NCBI GenBank assembly: GCA_963682175.1
Contig: OY821781.1
Coordinates: forward strand, 38,019,254 to 38,083,253
Reading direction: 5' to 3'
Length of the DNA stretch: 64,000 nucleotides
DNA from: Triglochin maritima
Lineage: Eukaryota; Streptophyta; Magnoliopsida; Alismatales; Juncaginaceae
In this document: one piece after another, positions 35,401-48,084 of the stretch
Layout of the letters: the number at the start of each line of letters is the position of its first letter
Position numbering within the stretch: position 1 is the first letter of the stretch
The notes under the pieces: model-generated
Told to the model about the DNA's origin: nothing
Seen by the model: only the letters and a program-made list of their open reading frames with translations
Database searches by the model: none
Program-made: the position numbers and the translations under genes

Positions 35401-35411
35401 GTAACAGAGTC

Positions 35412-35919
35412 AGGTTCCGATCTTGGGACCTGTGGGTTATGGGATCCATGTGTAATTAAGTTTTTCTAAAAGCAAAACAAACTATTTTTTATTGAATAAT
35501 TATGATGTGAAGTCAATCCTTGTCGGATAAGAAGTTAGGATTTTTTTAATAATAAAACACCCATTTTTTATGCACTACCTCCTTATATATTATTATATAC
35601 GTATTGTTTTAATAAAAATCAAATTAATTATGTCTAATTTTCTTGAGATCTAAAGCACGACATCAAGGTGTCGTGTAGAACTTTCTGGAATTCGACCAAA
35701 AACTCGAGTTCTTTTTCCTTACAGAGTTCCGAAAGAGTTAGGAGGCTAACATTGATGGTCAATGATGCAATTCGTCTATTTAATATATGTTGTTTGCCTA
35801 AAAACCCACGATATCTAACAAAATTAGACTTTAACACATGATGTGTTTTTTTAATTTACACATGTAAGTCTTGTGAATAATATCCCCTAAGATGAGTGAA
35901 TTGACACGACTACAAATAT
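35412..35919. other. AT-rich region without recognised features
   Basis: No gene, RNA or repeat boundary was identified. Confidence 0.3.
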
Positions 35920-36240
35920 AACATTTACCGACTGACCATTCCGTCGGCAAAATCTATCATTTCAATCGGCAAAAGCATGTGTCAGACGAAAATTCCGTCG
36001 GTAGTATCCTCGTTGGGAATAACAGTGCCAACGAAAATTTGGCGGGATGTCCAATGTTTGCATGTTAAAAAAAGGGTTGTAGTACTCCATTACCGACGGA
36101 ATATCCGTCGGCCATGGAACTTGATATTTACCGACGGAATTTCCAACGGGAATAGTAACACCTGCTATAAAAAAATTGTTAGTTTCGATTCACAACCCAT
36201 ATCGAGTTTATACAACCTGCAATAAAAAATTCACCGAATA
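35920..36240. mobile_element. CACTA-like repeat cluster (CCGTCGG motifs)
   Basis: Units of the type TTACCGACGGAATATCCGTCGG and variants recur in both orientations across about 300 bp. They are close in style to the clusters at 18.8 and 29.4 kb. It is probably the subterminal region of a CACTA-type or MITE remnant; no ends were found. Confidence 0.4.
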
Positions 36241-37619
36241 TCGGTAATCTCATAAAAAATATGTTGAATTGAATTTTTAAGAATGAAATCGTTGTATTTT
36301 CACCGACTTAGACAATTTGTTTTTTTTTCTTTCAAATTGGTACCAAAGCCTAAAGAACCTTAATATTGTAGATTTTGCAATTTATTTATTGACTTGAACT
36401 TAATGAATTTCTATAACACCGTCACGTAATTATCAAACTTGGTCAATGTTAGCCTTCAGTCAGTTTGACATATTTACACCAAAACTGTTTAGTCTGTATG
36501 TGCTTTCTTAGAAAATTTGGAAGCAAATATCCAAATTGGTTTTTTTTCTTAACTAGGTGCTTAAGTATATAAAAAACTAAAATGGTTGTTTTTCTTATTT
36601 ACAAAGGTCTTTCTTCACATTCTCACCTAAGTTCGAGTTGTGAATAATCTGGTGGTTGACTACTCGTACTCTAATGTCCAACTTAAAATTTGTATTTTTA
36701 TTTATCCTCGCAGCCTTGCATTATGTTACACGGGTATGTACATTTTGGAAATAGATAGAAATATAAGGATAATTTGTAATTGTGTGAGAAAAATTAAAAA
36801 AAAAACTATCCAGTAATCGAATGAATGGAAGAAGTGGAGAACACATTTGTTGGGTGCATGTCCTAATTAGTTTAAATCGTGAACACACGTCTAACAATAT
36901 AATGTCAAGACCTTTTCTATCACCTACATCCAAATACTACCTACAAATGTGAGACTTTTCCAAAAGACACGGAAGCTTCAAAAGTAGTATTTTTCAGTTT
37001 TTCTCGAAGTGATGTATTTTTGTTCTTGTTGGAAATAAATATTTACAATACTTTTCTACCTGAAAGAATATTTAAGGAGGATAAAATTGACTTTTCCCGT
37101 AAAAAGTCAAACAACTAGGTGGAAGACAAGGTTTTGACTTGTTTTAATTCTTGGAGACAAAATTAATTTTTTACATTATATCAAATCATGTCTTTTAAGC
37201 TAAAAATTTCTTAATTTCTATGACATCCAAACACATGTATGATTGTGATTTGCATTATATACAATTTCACAAGTAAATTAAACTTAGGCTTATTAAACTT
37301 ACATTGTCAATTGGGATAAAATATATATTAATGCTTTGTTTTGTGTTTTCAAATTTTATGGAAATTAATTTAGTGAATTGAGTTTGGATTCTACATTCAT
37401 GGTGTATATCATACAAATAAAAAGACACAATTAGTGACTTTATTAATTATGCTAATTGTTAAAGAGAGAGTAACAACAAAAACTTGAATTTAACATACAA
37501 ATGTAACCATGGTAATTGAACTAAGCCGGATACAACAAAAACATTCATGATTCATTTTATTTTTGAGAATCACTTTTAGTTTAACCATTACATTAAAATT
37601 ATTATCCACAATCCTAATT
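36241..37619. other. AT-rich intergenic DNA
   Basis: No gene was recognised on either strand. Long T- and A-runs and scattered short open frames are all that can be seen. Confidence 0.3.
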
Positions 37620-37905
37620 CCTAACTAGGCTGTCAACTTTAGTTCGACTCGATAGTTCGACTCGAAAAATGTTTGACTCCAGTCTAACTTGAAAAAGAAA
37701 GATTTTGATGAAAAACAAAAAATCTTCAAACTTGGTTCGGTAAACGAGCCGCTCGAACTCGAAAAAATTCAAGGTTCGACTCGATAGCTCGTTTGATTTT
37801 TTTATTGTTATATTTATAATTATTTTTCTGTATTTGGTAATAACATAAGATAATATTTATAACTCGAAATTTTGCTCGACTCAACTCGTTTACCCCCCTT
37901 ATCCT
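37620..37905. repeat. Remnant with GTTCGACTCGA motifs
   Basis: Repeated TTCGACTCGA / CTCGAAAAA motifs occur between GGCTGTCAAC and CGTTTACCCCCCTTA. This is the style of a short non-autonomous DNA transposon common in plant genomes. A similar inverted-sense fragment lies at 54165-54392. Confidence 0.4.
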
Positions 37906-38460
37906 AAATTATAACTTTAATTTTAACACTTTAACCAATCCAAACACTAATAACCATGAAAAATAACAAAAATCCCACGTAACAAGAAAGAATTCTCGTT
38001 ACATTTGTTGGTGAGTGGCTTGATCTTATGCTCCAAATGATCGGCGTATTCACCAACTCAATTTCCTTTTTTTTTTTTTTGCCTTTGCAAACTGCAACGG
38101 CACAATAATCATATTTTTCGTCACTGTTTTTTTAATGGTTTTAGCTAAAATACCACCTAACAAGATTTTTTTTTTGCCACAATTTACTCGTTTTAAACAC
38201 CTTTTTACACGAGCAACTTTTAATTAGCGTAAGATTTTTCTACTCTGTTAGATTTTTTTCGAGAAGAAAATAATATGCACTAACCTCAATCACTCGGAAT
38301 TTCATATAAACCCTTAAAGTTGCTATAATTCACAAATAAAATAAATATAAACGACTACATTTGTCTCTGCAAATGCTAGAAATACCAACAAAAACTCAAA
38401 TTTAATATACAAATTTAACGACCTACAAATTATCCACCATAAACCGTTGAACTACAAGTA

Positions 38461-38998
38461 GGCCTGACAATTTGACGAAACATGATAACACGACACAAAA
38501 AATTTGTGTCTGGGTTTATGATTTCGTGTCGTGTCAATGGCACACGAATTTTTGTGTGTGTTGTGTTCGTGTTAACTAGTCAGGTACCCGAAAGTACACG
38601 AAATCTGATTACCCGATTACGGATTACTCAACTATCTGATTACCCAAGTATCCAATTACCCAAATACCAAGCTATTCAATTACCCAAATACCAATTTAAA
38701 TATTATCCTATTAACAATTCAGAAAAAGTGTATTTTCGTGTACAATTTCTCGTGTACAAGTTTCGTGTAACTTCGTGTATAATATATCATGTCGTGTCGT
38801 CGGTACACGATATGTACACGAAAAAAATTCCGTGTACAAACCGTGTCATGTTGTGTTAACATAGTTACAACCGTGTCGTGTTTGTGTCGCCAAAACGAGA
38901 CACGAAATCTAACAGTGTCGTGTTCGTGTCCCCGAAAAACATCTAACACACACAAAATTACATAACACGAAAGTACACGAAACGACACGATTGTCGGG
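38461..38998. mobile_element. Short DNA-transposon-like repeat rich in CACGA/TCGTG
   Basis: The left edge is GGCCTGACAATTTG and the right edge ATTGTCGGGTC, imperfect inverted ends. The inside is packed with CACGACAC / GTGTCGTG / GTACACGAAA motifs and a tract of ATTACCCAA units (38610-38700). AACTACAA before and AACTACGA after may be an 8-bp target duplication, though they do not sit exactly at the inverted ends. Open frames here are by-products. Confidence 0.4.
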
Positions 38999-40220
38999 TC
39001 AAACTACGAGTCCTTAACTCCTTGTCCACAAACCATTTTATATTATAATATTTTACAAAATTGTGGGTCGAACCAAATCGACCAATCATCCCCAACGGTC
39101 CAGATTCCTAGAATCTCTTCGGATCGAACGGTCCAGATCCACCCTCACGGATTCCGATTCCACCTTTTCTCTCCAACCGAAACCGCAACAAACAAATGAG
39201 ATTCTTTCAAGAGTGCCCCTTACTTACGGATATTGTTTAAAATTCACAGATATTTGCTTCAAAATCCACACTAATTGTCTTAATCTGCATAAATTTCCTC
39301 CCGTTAATATGTCTAATCTAGTTCTTAAGGGCAAATTTCAAATTTACACATATTAAGTACAAACTATTTGCAATTTTCATCCGTTTATCGCAAAATGTTA
39401 ATATATTCATCGTATTTTCAAAAAAATGTTCATGCTTGTTGACTAAATCATTCTAAAGAACAATGATGGTGGTGGAACAAAGAGAGCCTTCTGGGTATTG
39501 AGATTAAGCAGTATCTACTCACAGAATTTTGATAAAGCTAAGCTGCTAAGATGGAATCACTTTGATGTAAGTTTTAGTACAAATATGAAAATGACTATAT
39601 CATATGTCAATGTCGTTTTTATCTACAACGCAAATGTGCCAATGGATGCAAGGTAGCTTGAGAATAAAAAGGGTTTCCGAGTGCCAAATTTTTTCAAAAC
39701 ATATAAATGTCTTCAATCCACACTTCCCGAACCAAAACCCCCCACCAAACAAGTCCAAACTCATTTTCCATGTTTCAAACTTTCATACAAAAATGAAAAC
39801 TATTTGCTTTACATTTGCTATGTCTTCAGTCTCACCACCAACTGATGTGAGGATGTCTCACGAGAATTTTCTAATGCCCTAATAGCATAAAAATGAGAAT
39901 AATCTATGGAGACAAGATTTTCACAAATTACATAAACAAGTCCAAACACAGTCTCTACGTTTCAAACTTTCACAACAAATATGAAAACTACTCATATATG
40001 CTTCACCACAAACCGGTGCGAGGGTGGATAGTGTCGAAAAAATCAAAATGGAAACTTCATAGAGGGGTTTCTCTGCAAATTCCCCAAACCAAAACGTGGT
40101 TTGATTACTAGCCAACTAACCATCCCAACAACGGTGAATAAGAAAACTATCCACAATTATCAATGACAACGAATCAGATGAGGCCGCGAGGAAAACGAAA
40201 ATGGACCTTAACAAAGTGAC
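38999..40220. other. Intergenic DNA with a weak internal duplication
   Basis: No gene was recognised. Segments at 39752-39850 and 39932-40025 share TCCAAAC..CGTTTCAAACTTTCA..ATGAAAACTA..CACCAC, a diverged tandem duplication. Confidence 0.3.
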
Positions 40221-40229
40221 ATTGGGAGA

Positions 40230-40655
40230 ATAGTATAGGTGTCGGTGGGTATCCCGAATCGATCAAATCGAACCAGATCCGGTGATACCAAATCAGGGTA
40301 AAATGGATATGAGTCGGATATGGTTACTCAATTTCAGAACTGACCTGGTTTCGATTCTAGAGCTACTAGTACCAGATCTGGATCCGTTTGGTATTATTAA
40401 AATAAAAAATTAGTCCTAAAAAATATGAAAAAATATTTTTTCATGGTAAAATTTGAAAAATTACATATTTTGTACCGAATCTGGTTCCAACAGATCCGAT
40501 TCTAGATACTCATGATCCCACTAGATCTGGTTCTAGGTACCCAAGTTGAAAATCGATCCATATTTAGTTTGGTTATGAGTATCCAAATATAAAACAGATA
40601 TAGTTTCGATTTTCCAAATACCCAAAGTAGAACTGATATGTTGTCATCCCTAGAG
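40230..40655. repeat. Short repeat with AGATCCGG/GGATATG motifs
   Basis: Repeated CCAGATC, GGATATGG and GGTACCCA-type words lie between GTCGGTGGGTATCC and ATGTTGTCATCCC. It resembles other small plant repeats with palindromic content. The ends are not exact enough to call a family. Confidence 0.3.
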
Positions 40656-40948
40656 AATAGTGATTAGGGAAATAACTGTTGTGATGACCTTTGGGAAAAT
40701 AGTGATAGAGAGATGACAGACAGTCGATAATATATGTTTTAGTGGTACACAAGCAAAACATCCAAAATTATAACTTGGAGAAGGTTGTTTCTGCAAATAT
40801 CCCAAACAAAACCCCCTACCCACCAAAAAGTCTTAACACGCCGTCTGCATTTTCAAAACCTCCAAACAGCGGAAGAAGAAACAGAAATCGAAGTAGTAGC
40901 AGAAGAAGAATCCAAATCTAGGGTTAGGGTTTGGGCGATCGGATCGGG

Positions 40949-43900
40949 ATGGAGGACCGCGGCGAGGAGTCGACGAGGTCGTCGGAGAACGGGGCGTTGG
41001 AGAACGGGAGGGAGGAGGAGGTGGCGGATCGAGGGTTGAAGGAGGAGGTGAAGTGGAGGTTGTTCGGGAGGGAGAGGAGCGTTCATCGCGTGCTCGGAGG
41101 AGGAAGACGTGGGTTTGATTCTGATTTTTAGGGGTTTTAGTGGAAATTTGATGGTTTTTGGTTGGGTTTTCTCTGAGGTGATTGTGTTTGGAGAGGAATG
41201 ACGGCTTTTGTGGTTATTTTTTGGAATTTGGGTATCTTTAGGGGTTTTGAAGTTTGAAAAGTTGGTAGCTTTGGTGTTGGTTTGTTGTTTTTTAAATAAA
41301 ATTTGGTTGCTTTTAGGGGTTTTGAAGTTTGGAACGATAGTACATTCGTAGATTTGGTGTTGGTTTTGTTGTTTTTAAATTAAAAAAAAATCGTTGTTTT
41401 TGGTAATTTTTTGTGCTTTGGATTTGAAAACTGATAGGTGGTTTGAAGTTGAAAATTGATAGTTTGGTGTTCGTTTTAGACTTTTAGTGTTTTTTGGAAT
41501 TTTTGACGTGGGTTCGGTCGAGATTTTTTAAGGTTTTTATTTCGAGGTCATTGGGATTGGAGAGAAATGACGACTTTTCTGGTTATTTTTCAAAATTATA
41601 GTTATTTTTAGGGGTTTAGTTTGGAAAGTTGGTGGCTTTGGTGTTTGTTTTGTTGTTTTTTAAATATTTTTTCGTTGTTTTTCGTAATTTTTGGTGGTTT
41701 GAAGTTGAAAACTTGTAGTTTGGTTATGGTTTTAGAATTTTAGTTGTTTTTTTATAGAATGTTTTGAAAATTTTGGTAGTTTGAAGTGGAAAGTTGATAG
41801 CTTTGGTGCTGGTTTTGGTTTTTTTTGGGGGGAAACTCTGTTGGTTTGAAGTGAAAATTTGATAGTTTTGGTGGTGATTGTTATGATTTCATGATGATTT
41901 CTGAGATGATTTTGTTTGGAGAGCAATGACGACTTTTGGGTTTTTTGTGGTTTTCTTTGGAATTTTTGGCAGTTTGAAGTGGAAAATTGATAGCTTTGGG
42001 CCTTTGGGGTTGGTTGTCAACTTGTCATGGGTTTTGTTTTTGATTTAATGGTGAGTTTTTTTAGATGATTGTGTTAGGAGACGATGACCATTTTTTGCTT
42101 ATTTTTGGGTTTCTTGGTTGTTTTTGGAATTTTTGGTGGTTTGGAACGGAAAATTGATGCCTTTGGTGTTGGTTTTGATTGTTATGGGTTTTATTGAGTG
42201 TTTTTTGGGTGGTATTTGTGAGATAATTGTGTTTGGACAGGAATGAGAATTTGTTGGTGCTTTTGGTTGATGTTTGGGTTTTTGGTTGTCTGGAGGTGAA
42301 AGTTGATAGCTTTGACTTTATTTTTTGTACTTACGTTCCTGTTCGAGTCTTTCAATTGTTTTGATAGTGATTTGTGCGAGCTTGTTGTGTTTGGACCTTT
42401 TGATGTCTTGAGGGTGGTCTTCTTGAGTTGATTTTGTTTGCTATGCCAGGTTGACAGCTTTGGTTTGGGATTTATTCTTTTTTTTCTTGGGTGTTTGGTG
42501 ATTAATGGGAGTTTCTTGTGTTAAGAGGAAAGTGGATAACTTCGGTATTGGGAGGTCAATTTTGTGGTTCTGAGTTGGGTGGGGGTTCTGCTTGGGTGGC
42601 TTGGTTGTCATTTGTGTAAGTCAATTGTGTTTTGATAGGAAGTTGATAGCTACGCCAGTTATTTATGATTGCCTTTTTTTGGTGTGGACTTTTTTTTTTG
42701 AATTTTGGTGATGGTGTTCTTTGAAATGAGCAGTTTGATTTTTTTTATGCCGAGCAGATTTGATTAATTGATGAAAACATATGTTTCAGAAAAAAATGGT
42801 TTCAAGATTATGACAAAAATGTTTTTTTTCCTCTGATGAGATTATCAAAGGTTCCTGTAGATTGGTGGATTTCATGTATAGAATGTTTTCGTTGAGTACT
42901 ATGACATTTGTTAGATTTTTTTCCTGAGTAGATGTTTTGTTGGCTATATTTGACTAATTGATAAAAATAGATGTTTCCAAAATGGCGGAATGGTATTCAA
43001 TGAGATCATTGAAGGTTTTTACTGTTGGTTTTGGCAAGAACTTCTGAAGAGATGATGTGTAAGATAGTGGATTGGTAATTACAATTATTTGACTGACTGA
43101 TGAGAAAAAAAACATTTAGAAACATGATCATTGCTTTGGGTGTTGATGAGATCCGTGGAAGTTTATCGTGTATCAAATGTTTCTTCTTGATCTTCTTCTT
43201 CTTCTTCAGGTCATGAGGTTTGCGCACAAAATATTTTGTGATTTTGTAAGATATTTATGGGAATTATTATTCTCCGTGAGTGATGAGGCATATAAAACTA
43301 CTTTATGGGGTTTGTAGGTTGTAGTTTAGTCGATCTTTATGCTCCCTGCACAGAAATAGCCTTTGGTGTTGAACGATTTCATAGGTGCTCATAACTGATG
43401 AATTCATATTATTAATATAGTTTTGGTCTGACGACATTTCTCCATTGGGATCTGTTGAAACTGATTTTCTACATCCCACTTAGTTTGGATCCTCAGATTA
43501 GTGGACCTTTTGTATTAACTTGTCAGTTGTTACCTTGTGTGAATTGACAAAACCTTTTTCTTTTATATACTTGAGAAAAGCCACTGTTCTGCTTTTAGAT
43601 TTCATGTAAAGCTAAGAATTTGCTAAAGTGAACCTCTGATTTGCAGCTGCGGATGTTGTCCTGTGGAGGGACAAGAAAACCTGTGCTGGGTTATTCACTT
43701 GTGCCACTATAATCTGGGCTTTGTTTGAGGTGGTCAAGTACCATCTGCTCACTCTTGTCTGCCATTGCTTGATGGTTTCTTTGGGCATCCTCTTCGTTTG
43801 GTCCAATGTTGTATCATTTGTCAACAAGTAATCCACACATTGTCCTCTTCGTTTTTATTGTTGCATATCCTTAGTTGCAGAAGCTGATAATTATGTATTC

Positions 43901-44492
43901 TTCATTGTAAGGACTCGTCCACACATTCCACAGTTGAGCATTCCTGAAAATTTTGCTGTAAACACCGCTCGGGCTCTACGGTCAGATTTCAATCGAGCTC
44001 TTGCCTTGTTACACAACGTCGCAACTGGAGGGGAGCTTAGGATTTTTATTGCCGTAGGCCAACACAACGATAATTTTCAGTAGTTTCTGAATTGGTTGGT
44101 CATCATTCAATCTATTTTCTTAACACTTAAATTATCTTAACCTTTTACAGGTGATGGGTGGCTTGTGGATTTTGTCTATCATTGGTCGTCACTACAGTTT
44201 CTTGTCTGTTTTCTACACAGGTACTTTTGGCCACTTATTTACCACATAATCGTTGAGGGTCCGTTAAATCTAGATTCATTGTTGCTCAGTTTCTGAATGA
44301 ATTTTTTCTCTGTCGATACATATAGCCTTTGTTCTTGTACACACGGTCCCGGTGCTATACGAGAAGTTCGAGAACGAAGTTGATTCGACCGCCGAGAAGG
44401 CAATGATAGAGTTGAAGAGACAATACGCCGTTTTCGACGAGAAGGTCTTAAGCAAGATCCCAAGAGGTCCATTGAAAGACAAGAAGCACTGA
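40949..44492 (+). CDS. Reticulon-like protein (RTNLB family)
   Basis: Reticulons shape tubular endoplasmic reticulum by wedging two hydrophobic hairpins into the membrane. Five exons: 40949-41108, 43647-43827, 43912-44053, 44151-44220 and 44326-44492 (stop TGA). All have GT-AG introns and consistent phases, giving 239 residues, usual for the plant B group. The N-terminus is acidic ([20 protein letters not shown]). Then come [28 protein letters not shown] and the first hairpin ([29 protein letters not shown]), a loop, and the second hairpin ([36 protein letters not shown]). The C-terminus ends KDKKH, a dilysine-like ER signal. Intron 1 is 2.5 kb and repeat-filled. No damage was seen. The exact RTNLB number cannot be assigned. 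Confidence 0.93.
41130..42700 (+). repeat. Degenerate T-rich repeats in reticulon intron 1
   Basis: Words such as GATAGCTTTGGTGTTGGTTTT, GGTTTGAAGTTGAAAA and GTGTTTGGAGAGGAATGACG recur in the same orientation (for example near 41178, 41549, 41898, 42062 and 42229) with irregular spacing and heavy divergence. It looks like an old tandem expansion inside the intron. Confidence 0.55.
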
Positions 44493-45109
44493 ATAAATGA
44501 AGGGGGGGTTTTCGTGTCTTTTTTGCTTGTTGGTCAATGTTATTGGTCTCTGTTGTTGAGATGTGAGAAATATTTGATTTTGCAGTGTACAATTCACAGA
44601 AGGTTTGGGAGATTGGTTACATGTTTTTGGCCAACATGATGTTTGTTCATGTGCTGCTGTAAAAGAAGTCTCCGTAACTGTTACGATTTTCTTAAGACTT
44701 TGGTTTTAGGAATTCTTTTTGGCATTTGTGGGTTTTGGGATTCGATCCCACGAGCGCGTGAATTTATTATTCTTTGAAGAGAAAAGAAGTTCTGTATAGC
44801 AATTAAATTAAGGAAAATGAAAATGATAGATGGCCGCTCTTTAGGACGTTCTTTGAGTGACGTGGCTTATGTAACAATTTCCATGTCAGCAGAGAAAAGA
44901 GTTTCTTTTTTTATTTTATCCCTCAATTCTTTTGTTATCCGTACAAATTTCTTCATCCCTCCCTCCATCCCTCATTAATGCGTCTCAAATCACTTCATTC
45001 CTTCATCATTTTGGCGCTCCTACACAACAGAAGACTTGTTATTCATCTCAAGATGCGTTTTCCTTCCTTTTTCTTCCCTTCTCTTCTGTGGTCCTTCCTC
45101 TGTACTCCA

Positions 45110-48002
45110 ATGGAAATCGTTCATGTGTCTTCCCAAGTGGAGCAAACGACAAACGTTCCTAAGGAGAAGATTTTTTTTCCTTCTTTCGAAGAAGCCAAAA
45201 CATTTTACGTGACCTATGCCGATTCTTGTGGTTTTGGTGTTAAGACAAGACAATCTCATTACGATCGTGGTGTTGTTATACGGGCCACGCTGACTTGCTC
45301 CAAGGAGGGCACGACACCACCAAACCAAGGGCAAGGAAAATTGAAGCCTAGGTTATCCAGTAGAGTCCAATGCACTGCTCGGATAAGGGTCTCCGGAAAC
45401 CCAGCACGTGGTTACCACATTAACTCTGTGGATCTTAAACATAACCACGACATGCTTGAACATGAGCAAATGTGTTTTCTCAGACAAAAACGAACCGTCC
45501 CTGAGGCCGCCAAAGCACGCATATCGTGCAATGATAGTGCTGGGATATCGGCTGCTAAGACCATGCAATTTTTTGTGGCCGAGGCTGGAGGTCATGACAA
45601 ATTGACTTTCAACGAAAGAGATTTAAGGTTTGTGTTCTTTCTGCCTAACATAATTGAAGTTCAACATTTTGCGTCTGGTTTTAGTGGTTTCTGTGTGCAG
45701 GAATGTTGTAAACGAAGTCAGAAATTTAAAGATGAGACCTGGTGATGCACAAGCTCTTCAGAACTATTTCATTAGGATGCAGAAGATTGATTCCATGTTT
45801 TTCTATGTAATCGATATGGATGACGAAGGAAGACTACAGAACGTGTTTTGGGCTGACTGTCGTTCTAGAGCTGCATATTCATACTTTGGAGACGCAATAT
45901 GTTTCGACACCACCTACATTACAAACAAATACGACATGCCTTTTGCCCCATTTATAGGAGTTAATCACCATTTCGAATCAGTTTTGCTCGGTTGTGCTTT
46001 GCTGTCTTCTGAGACCACTGAAAATTACATATGGTTGTTCCAAACATGGTTGTCGTGCATGAACGGTAAGGTGTGACTGTTCAGTTTAAGCTATGTATGT
46101 GTTCAGTTTAAGTGGTGGAACTGTTGGGTTTAAGTGGTGGAAATGTTCGGTTTAAGTGGTGGGACTGTTCGGTTAAATTTTGTGGAACTGTTCGGTTTAA
46201 GTGGTGGGACTGTTCTGTTTAAGGTGTGAATCCGTTCGGTTTAAGTGGTGTGACTGTTCGGTTTAAGTGGTTTGACTGTTCGGTTTAAGTGGTGTGACTG
46301 TTCGGTTTAAGTTGTGGAACGGTTCGGTTTAAGTGGTGGAACGGTTCAGTTTAAGTGGTGTGACTGTTCGGTTTAAGTTGTGTATGTGTTCGGGTTAAGT
46401 GGTGTGACTGTTCGGTTTAAGTTGTGTATGTGTTCGGTTTAAGTTGTGGGTTTGTTCGGAATAAGTTGTCTGTATGTTCGGATTAATTTGTCTGTATGTT
46501 CGGATTTAGTTGTCTGTCTATTCGGAATAAGTTGTCTGTCTGTTCGGATTAAGTTGTGGGTCTGTTCGGATTAAGTTGTGGGTCTGTTCGGTTTAAGTGG
46601 TCGGTCTGTTCGGATTAAGTTGTGGGTCTGTTCGGTTAAAGTTTTCAAAGTAGGATTTTGTACCTTTCAATATATGACTCACTCCTTTTAAATTGCCCCC
46701 CTTATGCAGATATACCCCTCAGCCATAATAACAGATCAATGTGGTGCCATTACAGCTGCTGTACGGAATGTCTTCCCAGATTCAAGACACAGATTCTGTA
46801 TATGGCACATAATGAACAAAGCTCCCGTGAAGTTGCCGACGCAGTATCGGAAGCACATGTTATTTGATTTGAAATTGATTGTATATGATTCCAAAACCCC
46901 AGCAGAATTTGATCGTAATTGGCAGGGTTTCCTTCTTGATTTTGACATGCAGAACCATAGCTGACTCAAATCGATTTATGCAATCCGAGAGTCGTGGATA
47001 CCTGCATTTGTTGGTGATAGTTTTTTCGCGGGAATGACATCTACTCAGAGAAGCGAGAGTATGAACGCCTTTTTCGACAAGTATCTTACTTCGAAGACCA
47101 CCCTTAAGCAGTTTGTTCAACAATACGAACTTGCGCTCCACCATAAGTACGAGAAGGAAGCTCAATCAGATTTTGATTGTCTTCATAAGAGACCCCAGTT
47201 GGTTTCAATTTATTCATTCGAGAGACAGATGAGCGAGTTGTATACGGTAGGGGTCTTCAAGAAAGTGCAGTTAGAAATTGGGAAGATGATATACTGCGAT
47301 ATAACGGAGGAGTTCAATATGAATGACACATTTCAGTACAAGGTATCTGAACGTGTTTTGGCTGATGAGCAGCTACTGTCGAAACATTTCCTAGTACAAA
47401 ACATATCCATGAACTTCACATGTGATTGTAGAATGTTTCAGCACGTTGACCTTCTATGCTGCCACGTTTTTGTTGTACTTGGACACTTAAATCCTAATGC
47501 ATTGCTCCCAGACTCTTACATCGTTAATCGATGGCGGAAGGATATTCGAAGGATCTATCGAGATAAGATGTACCCAGACAATGACGTAATGGAGAAGGAT
47601 GCGCTTCGTCGTCACGACGACATCATGGGTCGTGTCGTTTGGATCGCACATGAAGCCTTCATTTCCCACGAAAGGTATATTGAGGCCGTGAAGTGTATTG
47701 AAATGCTTAAGGCACGTATGCACACTACCCAGTTCTTGGTTCGACTTGATGAACCTGAGTCTGCGGGTACATCGGTTCTTAATCCAGATAATGTCAGACG
47801 TGTAGGAAGACCGCCGACTAGACGTCGAGTGTCTTTAGCTGAGAAGATAATTAAAAAAAGCCATAAAAAGCAAGCCCAACAAGAGAAGAGAAAGTTCAAG
47901 ATGAAGGTTACATCGTCGCTTCACGAAGTCGCACCAAAACCCGGGGATCCTAATTTCTCTGATTGGAACATGAATTTGTATTACGAGGAACTTCCTCCTT
48001 AA
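45110..48002 (+). pseudogene. FAR1-related MULE transposase, one nonsense codon
   Basis: Exons 45110-45627, 45701-46070 and 46710-48002 join in phase to 726 codons. Order: FAR1 DNA-binding zinc finger (FFPSFEEAKTFYVTYADSCG..VQCTARIRV..LKHNHD), MULE transposase core, then a SWIM zinc finger (CDCRMFQHVDLLCCHVF). The catalytic triad is visible as Asp in CFDTTYITNK, Asp in IITDQCGA and Glu in TQRSESMNAF. A basic tail follows (GRPPTRRRVSL..KKSHKKQAQQEKRKFKMK). The only clear defect is TGA at 46962-46964, where relatives have Trp before LKSIY. The chosen ATG is the last before the domain; 44978 is an alternative in the same frame. Intron 2 is filled by a 22-bp tandem array. It may be a transposase or a domesticated FRS gene; the neighbour favours transposase. 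Confidence 0.85.
46075..46645 (+). repeat. 22-bp tandem array in intron 2 of the FAR1-like gene
   Basis: About 25 units of 22 bp with core TGTTCGGTTTAAGT followed by GGTGTGAC or a variant such as TGTGTATG or TGTCTG. The array fills nearly the whole intron (46071-46709). Units diverge in blocks, drifting from GGTTTAAGTGG types to GGATTAAGTTG types. Confidence 0.9.
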
Positions 48003-48084
48003 TTTAATATTTCTTGTTATTTTCAGTTCTTGTAAAACCAAGAAACTTCTAATTGTTGATCTGTTTGGATCTGTAAATGGTTGT

